A stretch of DNA of 64,000 nt from Azotimanducus chitobiosivorans (lineage in GTDB: Bacteria > Pseudomonadota > Gammaproteobacteria > Pseudomonadales > Azotimanducaceae): assembly GCA_965200235.1 (NCBI GenBank), contig OZ241339.1, forward strand, positions 1,426,001 to 1,490,000, read 5' to 3'. Within the stretch, counting starts at the first letter, position 1; each line of letters begins with the position of its first letter. The notes under the pieces were generated by a model that saw only the letters and a list, made by a program, of their open reading frames with translations, had not been told where the DNA came from and did not search any database. This document shows positions 27,401-35,807 of the stretch, one piece after another. The position numbers and the translations under genes are program-made.

Positions 27401-29288
27401 GCCTTGGAGCGTTGGGCAGGCAAGTTCAGCGGATGACAATCCGAATGTGGACTATCCCGAGCTTGAGAGCCGGGTGGCGGAGACCTACGCCGCAAGGTCG
27501 AGTGCGACGCTCAAGAACAGCCTCTATGATACTTACAAGATGGCGATTCGCTGGGCGTCCGACCGTATTGGGGAAAAGGGCGTGGTGGCGTTTGTCACCA
27601 ACGGCTCGTGGATTGACGGCAATGTGGATTCGGGGGTGCGCGCAAGCCTCGCCGAGGACTTCAGTTCGATTTGGGTGGTGAATTTGCGCGGCAACCAGCG
27701 CACCCAAGGCGAACGCTCACGAAGAGAGGGTGGCAAGATATTCGGACAAGGCTCGCGGGCACCGGTCGCGATCTCGATTTTCGTGCGTAACCCAGACGCG
27801 ACACACGAAGGCTGCCGGATTCTCTACCGAGACATCGGCGACTACCTGAAGCGCGACGAGAAGTTGAAAACGCTGCGAGATTGGGCATCGATCAACGGCG
27901 TTGAAGACTGGCAGGAGATCGAGCCGAATCAGCAGCACGACTGGATCAACCAACGAGATGAGGAATTCCAGAACTTTTACCCAATGGGATCCAAAGAGGC
28001 GAAGGCTGGCAAGAGCGGAGCGGCTATTTTTGAGTTATTCAGCAACGGATACAAGACCGGACGAGACGATTATCTCTACAACTTTTCTAAAACTCAGTGC
28101 GCTGAGATTGCGAGCAGAATGGTTGACGCTTATCAATCTGATGAAGCAGCTTCGCCCAATATTCACTGGGATGAAAAACTCAAATCTTATAAAAGGAAAG
28201 GCATCGTAGCCGAGTTTTCCACCTCAAAGATACGAAGCGTCTTATACAGGCCGTTTGTAACTCTGCATCTCTACACCGACCACTTATTTGCGCAACGGCC
28301 TGCAAGAACTCATGACATCTTCCCCGCACCCGACAGCGAGAATCGTGCCATATCCGTGACGGGCGTCGGCTCGACAAAACCATTCTCAGCACTCATGGTC
28401 GATGCCATGCCTGACCTTGAACTGATTTCCAAGGGCCAGTGCTTCCCTCGCTACCGCTTCGAACAACGCGCCGATGCGCAAGGCGATCTCTTCGACGACG
28501 GTGCCGACCTCGTGCGCATCGACAACATCACCGACCACGCCCTGCGCACCTTCCGCACCCACTACGGTCGCAATGACATCACCAAGGACGACATCTTCGA
28601 CTACGTCTACGGCATCCTCAACGCCCCCGCCTACCGAGCGCGCTTCGAGAACAGCCTCTCCAAGGAACTGCCGCGCATTCCGTTCGCGCCCGACTTCGAT
28701 GCATTCGCCAAAGCAGGGTTGCGGCTCGCCGAGCTGCACGTCGGTTTTGAATCCTGCGAGGAATGGCCGCTGAAAATCGAGTTTGCTAGCAGCGGCTCGC
28801 CCGAACCACATCACTTCCGCCTCGGCAGCAGGGCGATGCGCTTCGTCGATGAAGCACGCACGGCGCTGGCCATCAATGAACATATCCAGCTCACGCAGAT
28901 TCCAGCCGCCGCGCATCTGTACCGAGTGAATGGCCGCACGCCGCTAGAATGGTTCATTGATCGGTATCGCGTGACCAAGGACAGGCACAGCGGCATCGTG
29001 AATGACCCCAACCATTGGTTCGAGCAACCGAAGGAACTGGCATTTGCCATTGCCAGGATCGTGTACTTGAGCGTTCAAAGTGCCGAATGGCAGCACGCCT
29101 TGCCTGAAGCCATCTCAGACGAGGATCCCGAGGCGGAAAAAACGAGAGCGTTCTTCGAATCGATGCGTAAAGAAGCTGGCAATGCCATCTCGGGGAAGCC
29201 GGGCGAAGCCTACGAGCAAGCCTTCATTGATTCGATCACTGACTGGGATCGGATGTTTGAAGAGGATGACGAGGCCGACGAGCAGTGA
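24453..29288 (+). CDS. Type ISP single-chain restriction-modification enzyme
   Basis: A 1611-residue protein, starting with a TTG. Domains in order: Mrr-like nuclease (GIDLVARQ with D68, then Q82-C-K84), a superfamily 2 translocase with Walker A ACGTGKT at about 197-203, DEAH at 321-324 and MTATPR, a linker, an N6-adenine methylase with DPFTGTGIF near 875 and NPPW at 982-985, and a C-terminal target-recognition region. LlaGI and LlaBIII have this layout and length. It would methylate its own sites and, on unmodified DNA, translocate and cut after collision. It overlaps the following gene by 4 bases. Confidence 0.93.
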   Translation: MANSFHHTLNQIRAIASSEVEKGRMFERLMKTYFTEDPLYETRFVQVQRWEEWAAAQDGFDGQDTGIDLVARQQDGGFCAIQCKCYAPTTHLDKKHVDSFISASARQPFTARIFVDTGGSWNRNAKKMVTGAEPSCQILRFDDLASAQFDWPDLVRAAPEDLKARREPFSLRPHQQAAFDDVIKGFEHNDRGQLIMACGTGKTFTALRIAEAVAGTNGRVLYLVPSISLLQQSMREWAGQRGCTHRYIGICSDTRAGNDDEDAPIEELEIPVTTDPTAIVKALAESSHDAMTVAFCTYQSLPLIERSQAAGAPGFDLILCDEAHRTTGIDSLAEDGMSPFVLVHDSTRIRGTKRLYMTATPRLYTQSAKTKAASRDIEVFSMDEASTYGPELHRLPFSRAVDQNLLSDYKVVVFALSEAHVDEALQAYLTTADGTINLTDAAKIIGCWRALQNPENAPPGTSAVNPLGRAIAFTNRISSSERLAKHWPGLIEQACALLPENERDSALKCETEHVDGNKNALERKAKIEWLKGSTAGSCRILSNARCLSEGIDVPALDAVLFMTERKSMVDIVQAVGRVMRKAKNKEYGYIVLPVAVTADKDPAEALNSGKEFDVVWSVLQALRSHDDRLDAEINQIDLNKKPTGSIIFSGDAPTMPSAQEEIPFPPMTLPPGAIYAKIVDKCGDRKYWENWAQDVADIFARLVLRIGNLLADAKNIDLKEWFDAFRQELRISINESITDASAIDMMAQHILTQPVFDALFDGYDFAAGNPVARALDELRSDFGEFGMENEVRDLEGFYESVRLRACGLDNAEARQSVLMELYQKFFSTALKKDAERLGIVYTPTEVVDFILNSADDVLRNEFGRGLSDEGVHVLDPFTGTGIFIVRLLQSALISDADVARKFKEELHANEIVLLAYYIAAIHIEEAYRGRVNSDYKAYGGIVLTDTFNLHTNRMSFPKEWLPGNSQRAERQQKMPIQVIVGNPPWSVGQASSADDNPNVDYPELESRVAETYAARSSATLKNSLYDTYKMAIRWASDRIGEKGVVAFVTNGSWIDGNVDSGVRASLAEDFSSIWVVNLRGNQRTQGERSRREGGKIFGQGSRAPVAISIFVRNPDATHEGCRILYRDIGDYLKRDEKLKTLRDWASINGVEDWQEIEPNQQHDWINQRDEEFQNFYPMGSKEAKAGKSGAAIFELFSNGYKTGRDDYLYNFSKTQCAEIASRMVDAYQSDEAASPNIHWDEKLKSYKRKGIVAEFSTSKIRSVLYRPFVTLHLYTDHLFAQRPARTHDIFPAPDSENRAISVTGVGSTKPFSALMVDAMPDLELISKGQCFPRYRFEQRADAQGDLFDDGADLVRIDNITDHALRTFRTHYGRNDITKDDIFDYVYGILNAPAYRARFENSLSKELPRIPFAPDFDAFAKAGLRLAELHVGFESCEEWPLKIEFASSGSPEPHHFRLGSRAMRFVDEARTALAINEHIQLTQIPAAAHLYRVNGRTPLEWFIDRYRVTKDRHSGIVNDPNHWFEQPKELAFAIARIVYLSVQSAEWQHALPEAISDEDPEAEKTRAFFESMRKEAGNAISGKPGEAYEQAFIDSITDWDRMFEEDDEADEQ

Positions 29289-29629
29289 AGCGCGGCGAAG
29301 TATGGACGGTTTCGGGCGGTGCGGAATATGCCGGGAAGCCGCGGCCTGCGGTCATTCTGCAAAGCGATAAGTTCGTGAATACAGACTCCATCACACTTTG
29401 CCTGATGACATCTCAGTGTGAAGACGAATACGAAATCAGGATAGACATACGCCCAAATGGGACAAATGATCTCTCCAAACCATCGCAAATCATGGTTGAC
29501 AAAATGTCTACAGTGCCAAGAGCCAAGCTCGGTGAGCACATCGGATTTCTTGGGGAAGAAAAAATGTCGCAATTGGAATCCGCGATGATGAAGTTTCTCG
29601 GACTTCCGCGCACCGGACAAGCCTCGTGA
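29285..29629 (+). CDS. MazF/PemK-type toxin coupled to the restriction enzyme
   Basis: A 114-residue protein with the MazF-fold opening MKRGEVWTVSGGAEYAGKPRPAVILQ in pieces: RGEVW, then KPRPAVILQS, then CLMTSQ and ISK-like IMVDKMSTVPRAKLGE. It starts with a GTG at 29285 that overlaps the stop of the type ISP gene (GTGA), so it is translationally coupled to it. No MazE-like antitoxin lies upstream, where one would be expected, or downstream. MazF enzymes cleave mRNA at specific sites. Which partner restrains it is unknown. Confidence 0.85.
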   Translation: MKRGEVWTVSGGAEYAGKPRPAVILQSDKFVNTDSITLCLMTSQCEDEYEIRIDIRPNGTNDLSKPSQIMVDKMSTVPRAKLGEHIGFLGEEKMSQLESAMMKFLGLPRTGQAS

Positions 29630-29677
29630 CGAATTGGGTATGCTTGCTCCTCACACTGTTCGCGAGGCATCGACATC

Positions 29678-30298
29678 GTGAGACTCGTACTCGCCAGCGG
29701 TTCGCCCGCACGGCAAATGCTATTGCAGCGACTTGGCCGCCCCTTCACCACGCTTGTTCCCGACATCAGCGAACGCGAGCGACGAGGGGAGACAGCGGCG
29801 GGTCTCGCAGGCCGGCTCGCCGAGGCCAAAGCCGAGTGGGGTGCGAGCAACTTTTCGGAAAACGCCTTGGTCGAAGAGGACGACCTCGAGGATTCGCCTT
29901 CACAGGTGCTCGTCATCGGCTCCGACCAAACCGCCGAACTTGACGGCGAACTCTTGCGCAAGCCCGGCAATGCCAGAGCCGCCGCAGCGCAGCTCAAACG
30001 CGCCTCTGGCCGCGAGGTGCGCTTTCACACCGGACTTGCCCTCTTAAATGCCACCACAGGCTCGCTGCGCGTCTCAGTCGAGCCGTTCTCAGTGGTATTC
30101 CGAGACCTCGACAAGGACGAGATTAGGCGCTATGTGCAGGCTGATCGCCCTTTTTCGCAGGTAGGTGCGTTCAAGGCCGAATCGCTTGGCATTAGCCTCT
30201 TCACGCGCGTAAGCGGCCCCGATCCAACGGCGCTCATCGGCCTGCCGCTTATTCGACTCACGGAATTTCTGCGCGCCGAGGGTGTGAGGGTGCCTTGA
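29678..30298 (+). CDS. maf: Maf-family nucleotide pyrophosphatase
   Basis: A 206-residue house-cleaning enzyme that hydrolyses non-canonical nucleoside triphosphates. The opening LVLASGSPARQMLLQRLG is the phosphate-binding motif, VIGSDQTAELDGELLRKPG contains the catalytic aspartate, and FKAESLG and GLPLIRLTEFL close the fold. It most resembles the YceF (7-methyl-GTP) branch. An acidic insert at about 60-75 is longer than usual. The start is a GTG at 29678 with GAGG upstream. Confidence 0.88.
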   Translation: MRLVLASGSPARQMLLQRLGRPFTTLVPDISERERRGETAAGLAGRLAEAKAEWGASNFSENALVEEDDLEDSPSQVLVIGSDQTAELDGELLRKPGNARAAAAQLKRASGREVRFHTGLALLNATTGSLRVSVEPFSVVFRDLDKDEIRRYVQADRPFSQVGAFKAESLGISLFTRVSGPDPTALIGLPLIRLTEFLRAEGVRVP

Positions 30299-30368
30299 AC
30301 CCAACACCTTTCAATACAATCCCGAATGTCTCAAAATATGACTTCGTTCAATAAGTAATTCCTTGACC

Positions 30369-31128
30369 ATGATCAAGCGTTTGCGAGCCTCGCGAGTAGG
30401 ACCGATACTTCGGTGAAGGCATGTCTTCCATTTGGTCCGAAGAAGAAAGCAGCCTGCAATTGGGCAACTCCTCCGAAAAGAAAAGCTTGACCTCCTACGC
30501 TAGAGCAAGAAGAACGAGTTCTGCGGAAAAGATGTTCTACATGCCGGCGCAGCGTGTGATGAGCCTACGAGACGGCATGACACGCCCATTCAACGAATAC
30601 CGGGCGGGAGATCCGTTTGTACCCATACTCCTTGGCTTGTACTGGCTGTTGCCGCCCTCCAAGATATCTTGTCGTGATGGGATTGAGTGGGTTGTCATCG
30701 AGGAACCGGAGATGGGCCTTCATCCAAATGGCATCGGTGCCGTGATGGGCCTGATACTCGAACTGCGTTCACGCGGTTACAAAGTATGTGTCTCAACGCA
30801 CTCCCCCCATGTTCTGGATATCGTCTGGGCACTCAACTTCCTGCAAGCGCACAATGGAAGGAAGTCCGATGTAGTCAAGCTCCTCAGCCTGAAGTCCAAC
30901 CCGAAGACGCAAAGCCTCGCAGAAAACATCCTACGTAGTTCGTTCAAGACCTACTATTTTTCGCGAGACGGTTCGGTGAGCGATATTTCTGGCTTGGACT
31001 CAGCATCAGATAACGCCTTTGAAGGTGGTTGGGGTGGGCTGACCGAGTTTTCGAGCCGAGTTGGAGATGTCGTTGCCGAAGTCGCAAGACGAGACTTGCC
31101 GCACTGCACCGATGCTACGGTTGCTTGA
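30369..31128 (+). pseudogene. OLD/AAA-type ATPase lacking its Walker A half
   Basis: The frame 30421-31128 gives 235 residues with Walker B WVVIEEPEMGLHP and the switch histidine in STHSPHVLD, typical of the C-terminal half of AAA_15/21 or OLD-family ATPases. There is no Walker A. About 50 bases upstream a short frame from 30369 reads MIKRLRASRVGPI, which looks like the first strand of such a protein. An internal deletion that removed the nucleotide-binding loop is the simplest explanation. The end overlaps the next frame. Confidence 0.6.
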
Positions 31129-31189
31129 CAAGGCGGTTGCGCCCTACCCGACTATAATGAGCCCATCGCCCACACAAACGTATCATGGC

Positions 31190-31453
31190 ATGTCGAGCGA
31201 GAAGCACACAGATTGGCGAAGGGTGCTGATGACGCCCGAAGAACGCGCCGCATATATTGATCGTCACTATGAAGTGAATGAAGAGACAGGGGAAATCATC
31301 GCCCCCAAAAAAACGCTATATCAGGAAGCGGTCGCCCGAGGCAAGGATTGGCGCGAAGGACATATAGACATTGACGAGTTTGAAAGCAGGCTCACGCTAG
31401 AACTTCCCGCAAGCTTCCTCGCCGAGCAAAGCGATCTGGATATTGAGCGGTGA
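31190..31453 (+). CDS. Small protein upstream of the PIN gene, candidate antitoxin
   Basis: An 87-residue acidic protein from the ATG at 31190 (another in-frame ATG is at 31157). It contains MTPEERAAYIDRHYEVNEET and DEFESRLTLELP, with no motif I recognise. It lies just upstream of a PIN-type gene in the usual antitoxin position. The antitoxin role is an inference from order and size only. Confidence 0.5.
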   Translation: MSSEKHTDWRRVLMTPEERAAYIDRHYEVNEETGEIIAPKKTLYQEAVARGKDWREGHIDIDEFESRLTLELPASFLAEQSDLDIER

Positions 31454-31472
31454 TCGCCCGTTAGGCAGGCGA

Positions 31473-32372
31473 ATGCAGGGTTTCGCGCTTGACACAAACC
31501 TCCTACGCTATCCAACGGCGCGACGCCTGCTGCACGGCATCGCACTTGAGACAGGAATGCGGATTTTCGTGCTCCCTGAAGTTCACCGAGAAATATTTGA
31601 TCGACAAGGCATTGCGAGAAGCGAGATTGGGCGGTGGCAACGGAAAGAGAGAAAGCAGAAAGGCACTTTCCTCGAAAGCACCGAAGTGAACAGCGCAATA
31701 GAAGCCGCCGCGTTGTCTTGGTATTCAGACCTCATCAATAGCGACAATGTGTTCGCGCTACTGCCAGATTCTCAAAGTATTTCGGGCTGGCACCGCATCG
31801 CCGAATCGATACCAGAAGAGGTTTTCAAGTCTGGCCTCGCGCGTGACCCTCTTGAAGGCGACCCTTTGATCATTGCACAAGCTGTGCACTTCAATGTCGA
31901 TCTATTGAGTTCGAACAATCTTCAGACAATTGAGCACGACGCTTGCAATAGATGGCTTTTACAGAAGGGTTGGAATCATCCGCTGATTCATACACCAAGT
32001 GAAACGATCAGCACACTCGCAAATGGCGATGTAGACGTTGCCTACACGTGGTTTATGGCGCATGCGACCAATCGTGCCCACGAGTCGGACGATGACAACA
32101 GACAAGAGTTCGCAAATGCGCTTGGTATTTTGTCCCGAGGCGGTTTCAGAACAACGGATACGCGCCGAGAGGAGGATTCAGATGCGTTTAGAACCATCGT
32201 GTATCGCATAGCGCGACGCTTTGAGTCGGATGAACATTTCGGAGCACGTTTCAAAAAAGCTTTGATTGAACACAGGTGCCACAGAGAAGTTGCTATTACC
32301 ATCGAGATACAGCTCAATGAACGTGTGAATGCGGCTGCCGAGAAAGCCCTTGAGCAAGCGACGGGCATGTGA
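31473..32372 (+). CDS. PIN-like domain protein, candidate ribonuclease toxin
   Basis: About 299 residues from the ATG at 31473. The first strand FALDTNLLRYP supplies the first acidic residue, followed by EVHREIF, then GDPLIIAQAVHFNVDLLSSN, the order of acidic residues in PIN nucleases. The C-terminal 120 residues are extra and helical. It is longer than ordinary VapC toxins. A TTG at 31443 overlapping the upstream stop is an alternative start. Its mate would be the 87-residue protein ahead of it. Confidence 0.65.
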   Translation: MQGFALDTNLLRYPTARRLLHGIALETGMRIFVLPEVHREIFDRQGIARSEIGRWQRKERKQKGTFLESTEVNSAIEAAALSWYSDLINSDNVFALLPDSQSISGWHRIAESIPEEVFKSGLARDPLEGDPLIIAQAVHFNVDLLSSNNLQTIEHDACNRWLLQKGWNHPLIHTPSETISTLANGDVDVAYTWFMAHATNRAHESDDDNRQEFANALGILSRGGFRTTDTRREEDSDAFRTIVYRIARRFESDEHFGARFKKALIEHRCHREVAITIEIQLNERVNAAAEKALEQATGM

Positions 32373-32481
32373 CCGCCTTCAAGGAAGCGCCGTGCAGCGC
32401 GGTCGATCAAAAGCTGAGATAGCCGGCGTATCTCCAATACCCTCATCCGGGAGAGTTTCCCTCTTGATGAACTTGCCTTAA

Positions 32482-32734
32482 GGAAGGTCTGATCAAGTCT
32501 ACTTCGCTCAGCGCTTCACTTATTGGCACATCGAAATCGACTCGCTTACACTATCGTGACCGAAAAAATCAACGAAATCCCCTCCACAACCACGTGAAGC
32601 GCCCTTCGGGAGGCCATCAGGCGTGCGCTGGCTGCGTCATTCCTCATCACGTGGGGCCTGCCACGCTTCTTCGTCACTCCTTGCCAGCACACGCCTGATG
32701 GCCTCTGAGCTTTGCAGACTTAATCAGTCCTTCC
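32482..32734. mobile_element. MITE-like element, family 3, copy a
   Basis: A 253-bp element with ends GGAAGGTCTGATCAAGTC and the complement of GGAAGGACTGATTAAGTC, which resemble IS5 terminal repeats. It is flanked by the duplication TTAA at 32478-32481 and 32735-32738. The second copy at 55451-55703 is exactly the same length, in reverse orientation and divergent in the middle. A long hairpin with GGCCATCAGGCGTGYGCTGG arms lies inside. Its right end supplies the last codons of rluC. Confidence 0.88.
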
Positions 32735-33653
32735 TTAACGACTCAAAGGCATCGGCAAACTCGGCATCCAAGTTCGACTCAAATCGCATCGCCTCTCCCC
32801 CAAGCCGAAATTCGAGCCTGCACGCATGCAGCCAGAGCCTTCGTGGGTGCAGCGCTGAACTGAAAGCGAGCTGCGCTCGCGTCGCGTAGCGCTCATCGCC
32901 CACCACCGCATGGCCGGACGCCGAAGCGTGGACGCGAATCTGATGGGTGCGCCCGGTCTTCGGCGCGGCGCGCAGCCAGCTGCAGGCGTGGCTTTCTTTG
33001 CGCCGCTCGAACACCGTTTCGGCCGGTTTGCCCGTTTCATCAGCCACAACAAGACGCCGCGCACCCTCACCTGAACGTCGTGCGAGCGGCAATTGCACTT
33101 CTCGCGCGCGATGTGCCCAGCGCCCGTAGACGAGCAGGTCGTAGCGCTTTTCGACGTTGCCATCTCGAAAGGCATGATGCAGCGAGAGCAAGGTTCGCCG
33201 ATTGCACGCGATGAGCAGCAAGCCCGATGTGTCACGATCAAGTCGATGCGCGAGTTCCAGAAAACCGCGCTCAGGAAACAACAGGCGCAGCCCCTCTATC
33301 ACGCCCGAACGCACGCCGCTGCCGCCGTGCACTGCCATGCCGTAGGGCTTGTTCACGCAAATGAGGTCATCGTCCGTGTGGACGATTGAAGTGCGCAGTG
33401 TCTCCAAGAAATCAGCGCCCGCGCGCGGCGCCTTCGACTCGCTCGTGAAGGCTGGCGGCAATCGAAGCTCATCGCCAATAGCGAGCCGCGTGCCTGCTTT
33501 CGCTCGGCGCCCATTGATTCGCACTTCGCCGCGCCTGACCATTTGATAGATGCGGCGCCTCGGCACACCTTTGAGTTCTCTGAACAGAAAGTTGTCGAGC
33601 CGCTGTCCGTCGGCGTGTTCGACTCTGACCTTGCGCACATCGCTTCTGCTCAT
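32724..33653 (-). CDS. rluC: Ribosomal large subunit pseudouridine synthase RluC
   Basis: About 309 residues. An N-terminal S4 RNA-binding domain has LDNFLFRELKGVPRRRIYQM and VRINGRRAKAG. The catalytic aspartate is in HRLDRDTSGLLL, followed by KRYDLLVYG and TGRTHQIRVH. It makes pseudouridines in 23S rRNA. The start at 33653 overlaps the tgt stop (ATGA). The C-terminus SLRKD is made by the inserted MITE; without it the frame would run nine codons further and end QEGNSPG. Confidence 0.93.
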   Translation of the reverse strand: MSRSDVRKVRVEHADGQRLDNFLFRELKGVPRRRIYQMVRRGEVRINGRRAKAGTRLAIGDELRLPPAFTSESKAPRAGADFLETLRTSIVHTDDDLICVNKPYGMAVHGGSGVRSGVIEGLRLLFPERGFLELAHRLDRDTSGLLLIACNRRTLLSLHHAFRDGNVEKRYDLLVYGRWAHRAREVQLPLARRSGEGARRLVVADETGKPAETVFERRKESHACSWLRAAPKTGRTHQIRVHASASGHAVVGDERYATRAQLAFSSALHPRRLWLHACRLEFRLGGEAMRFESNLDAEFADAFESLRKD

Positions 33654-34756
33654 GCAGCGCTCCAAGTCGCTCGGCGAGACCGCGCGTATTCTTCAAAACG
33701 CCTTTCCGCGATGGCTTCGCGCGCACCTTTCACGAGCGCTTGATAGTAGGCAATGTTGTGCAAGGTGCCGAGCACCGAAGCGAGAATCTCGTTGCAGGCG
33801 TAGAGATGATGCAGATAGCCGCGCGAGAAATTGCGGCAGGTGTAGCAGTCGCAGTGAGCATCTAGAGGGCTGGCGTCGCGGCGATGCGCGGCGTTACCCA
33901 TCTTGACCACGCCCGAATGCGTGAACAGATAGCCGTTGCGCGCATTTCTCGTTGGCAGCACACAATCGAACAAGTCGATACCGAGGGCGATACCTTGCAG
34001 CAAGTCGCCCGGCGTGCCGACACCCATGAGGTATCTGATTCGGTCAATTGGCATGTGCGGAGCCAAGCCCGACACCACACGCCACATATCTTCCTTCGGT
34101 TCCCCAACCGAGAGGCCGCCAATTGCATAGCCATCAAAGCCAATGTCAAGAAGACCGGCAAGAGATTGAAGCCGCAAATCTTCGTACATGCCGCCTTGGA
34201 TAATGGCGAACTGCGCCGCATCGCTGCCTTCGTGGGCGGCTTTTGCGCGCTTCGCCCAGCGCGCCGTCAATTCGAGTGACTCGGACGCGCGTTTGTGCTC
34301 GGCTGGATGCTCCGTGCACTCATCGAGCACCATATGAATATCCGAACCCAAGTGCGCCTGCACACGCTCTGCCGACTCGGGTGTGAGATGCACGAGCGCC
34401 CCGTCAACCGGTGCGCGAAACTTGACGCCGTCCTCGCTGACTTTCCTGAGTTCCCCGAGGCTCCACACCTGAAAGCCCCCAGAGTCCGTCAAAATGGCAC
34501 CGTCAAATTGCATGAAGTCATGCAATCCGCCGAGCTCACGCACGACTCCCGCGCTAGGCCGTTGCATCAAGTGAAAGGTGTTGGCGACAAGTATCTCGGC
34601 GCCCGTCTCGCCAAGCTGCCTCGGAGTGAGTGATTTGACTGTGCCGTAAGTGCCGACCGGCATGAACGCCGGTGTCTCAAAGCGCTTGCCTCGAACGCTC
34701 GCAACGCCCATGCGCGCAGCGCCGTCCTGCGAATGAACTGCGAAGTCAAGATTCAT
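33650..34756 (-). CDS. tgt: tRNA-guanine transglycosylase
   Basis: A 368-residue enzyme that exchanges guanine-34 for preQ1 in queuosine tRNAs. ILTDSGGFQVWSLG holds the first catalytic aspartate, FAIIQGGMYEDLR and IGGLSVGEPKEDM the binding loop, and DLFDCVLPTRNARNGYLFT the nucleophile region. The zinc ligands are CDCYTC and a downstream histidine. The frame is open to 35533 in the same phase across queA, but the true start is the ATG at 34756, overlapping the queA stop by 11 bases. Confidence 0.96.
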   Translation of the reverse strand: MNLDFAVHSQDGAARMGVASVRGKRFETPAFMPVGTYGTVKSLTPRQLGETGAEILVANTFHLMQRPSAGVVRELGGLHDFMQFDGAILTDSGGFQVWSLGELRKVSEDGVKFRAPVDGALVHLTPESAERVQAHLGSDIHMVLDECTEHPAEHKRASESLELTARWAKRAKAAHEGSDAAQFAIIQGGMYEDLRLQSLAGLLDIGFDGYAIGGLSVGEPKEDMWRVVSGLAPHMPIDRIRYLMGVGTPGDLLQGIALGIDLFDCVLPTRNARNGYLFTHSGVVKMGNAAHRRDASPLDAHCDCYTCRNFSRGYLHHLYACNEILASVLGTLHNIAYYQALVKGAREAIAERRFEEYARSRRATWSAA

Positions 34757-35786
34757 GTCGATAGGGTACGAGCATGGCATCGCCGTAGCTGAAGAAGCGA
34801 TATTCTCGTTCAATTGCGTGCGCATAGGCGGCGCGTATGCGCGACGTGCCGCCAAATGCGTAGACCAGTGCGAGCAGCGATGACCGCGGCAAGTGGAAGT
34901 TGGTGAGCAGCATATCGATGGCTTTGAAGGTGAAGCCGGGGCGAATGAAAAGGTCTGTCTCGCCTTCAAAGCCAGCGTCCGTTGATCGTGCGATGGCGGT
35001 TTCGAGTGCGCGCGTGACCGTCGTTCCGACGGCGATGACACGGCCACCTGCGCTTTGCGTCTCACGCACCGCGCGCATGGTCTCATCGGGCACCTGCATC
35101 CACTCTGCGTGCAGGCGATTGTCGTCGAGCCGGTGCGCGCGGAGTGGACTGAAGGTGCCAGCGCCGATATGCAAGGTGAGCGATGCGGTGCGCACGCCGC
35201 TTTGCCGCAATTCGGCAAGCAGCGCCTGATCGAAATGCAGCCCAGCCGTTGGCGCTGCGACCGCGCCTTCGCGCTTGGCGTAGACCGTCTGATAGCGAGA
35301 GACATCTTCTGTGTCCGCTGCGCGCTTGATGTATGGCGGCAGCGGCGTTTCACCGAGCTTCGCGAGCACTTGCGCAACCGGCTGTTCGAATTCGATGGTG
35401 TAGAAGTCGCCTTCGCGAGCAAGCACGTGAGCGGGATCACTTCCCGGCTGAAGTCGCAGAACGGACCCCGGAATCGGTGCTCGACTCGCTCCGACCTGCG
35501 CCAGCACACGACGCTCGCCCAAAACGCGCTCAATGAGTATCTCAGCGGCGCCGCCGGAGGACTTCATGGCGGCGATGCGAGCGGGAATGACCTTGGTGTC
35601 GTTGAGCACCAGAAGGTCGCTTGCGCGCAGATAGTCGCCAATATCTCGGAAGATTCGATCTTCGAGATGAGCGCGGCCCGCCACCAACAGCCGGCTCCTT
35701 GTTCGCGCATCGAGCGGCTTCCGCGCGATGAGATGCTCCGGCAGATCGAATTCGAGGTCGTCAAGTGACGCTATTTCGGTGTCCAT
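34746..35786 (-). CDS. queA: S-adenosylmethionine:tRNA ribosyltransferase-isomerase
   Basis: A 346-residue enzyme that adds the epoxycyclopentane group in queuosine synthesis, acting after Tgt. Conserved pieces are FDLPEHLIARKPLD, RSRLLV and VLNDTKVIPAR at the N-terminus, AAPTAGLHFD in the middle and TNFHLPRSSLLALVYAF near the end. It is the first gene of the queA-tgt-rluC operon, diverging from tRNA-Leu with only 21 bases between. Confidence 0.96.
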   Translation of the reverse strand: MDTEIASLDDLEFDLPEHLIARKPLDARTRSRLLVAGRAHLEDRIFRDIGDYLRASDLLVLNDTKVIPARIAAMKSSGGAAEILIERVLGERRVLAQVGASRAPIPGSVLRLQPGSDPAHVLAREGDFYTIEFEQPVAQVLAKLGETPLPPYIKRAADTEDVSRYQTVYAKREGAVAAPTAGLHFDQALLAELRQSGVRTASLTLHIGAGTFSPLRAHRLDDNRLHAEWMQVPDETMRAVRETQSAGGRVIAVGTTVTRALETAIARSTDAGFEGETDLFIRPGFTFKAIDMLLTNFHLPRSSLLALVYAFGGTSRIRAAYAHAIEREYRFFSYGDAMLVPYRHES

Positions 35787-35807
35787 CGTGGTAGCCTTAT
35801 AGAACCT

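Noticed and set aside
34757..35533. Upstream extension of the tgt frame by 260 codons.
   Set aside because: It overlaps queA in another frame and has low-complexity basic and serine-rich sequence; the true start at 34756 fits the family N-terminus.
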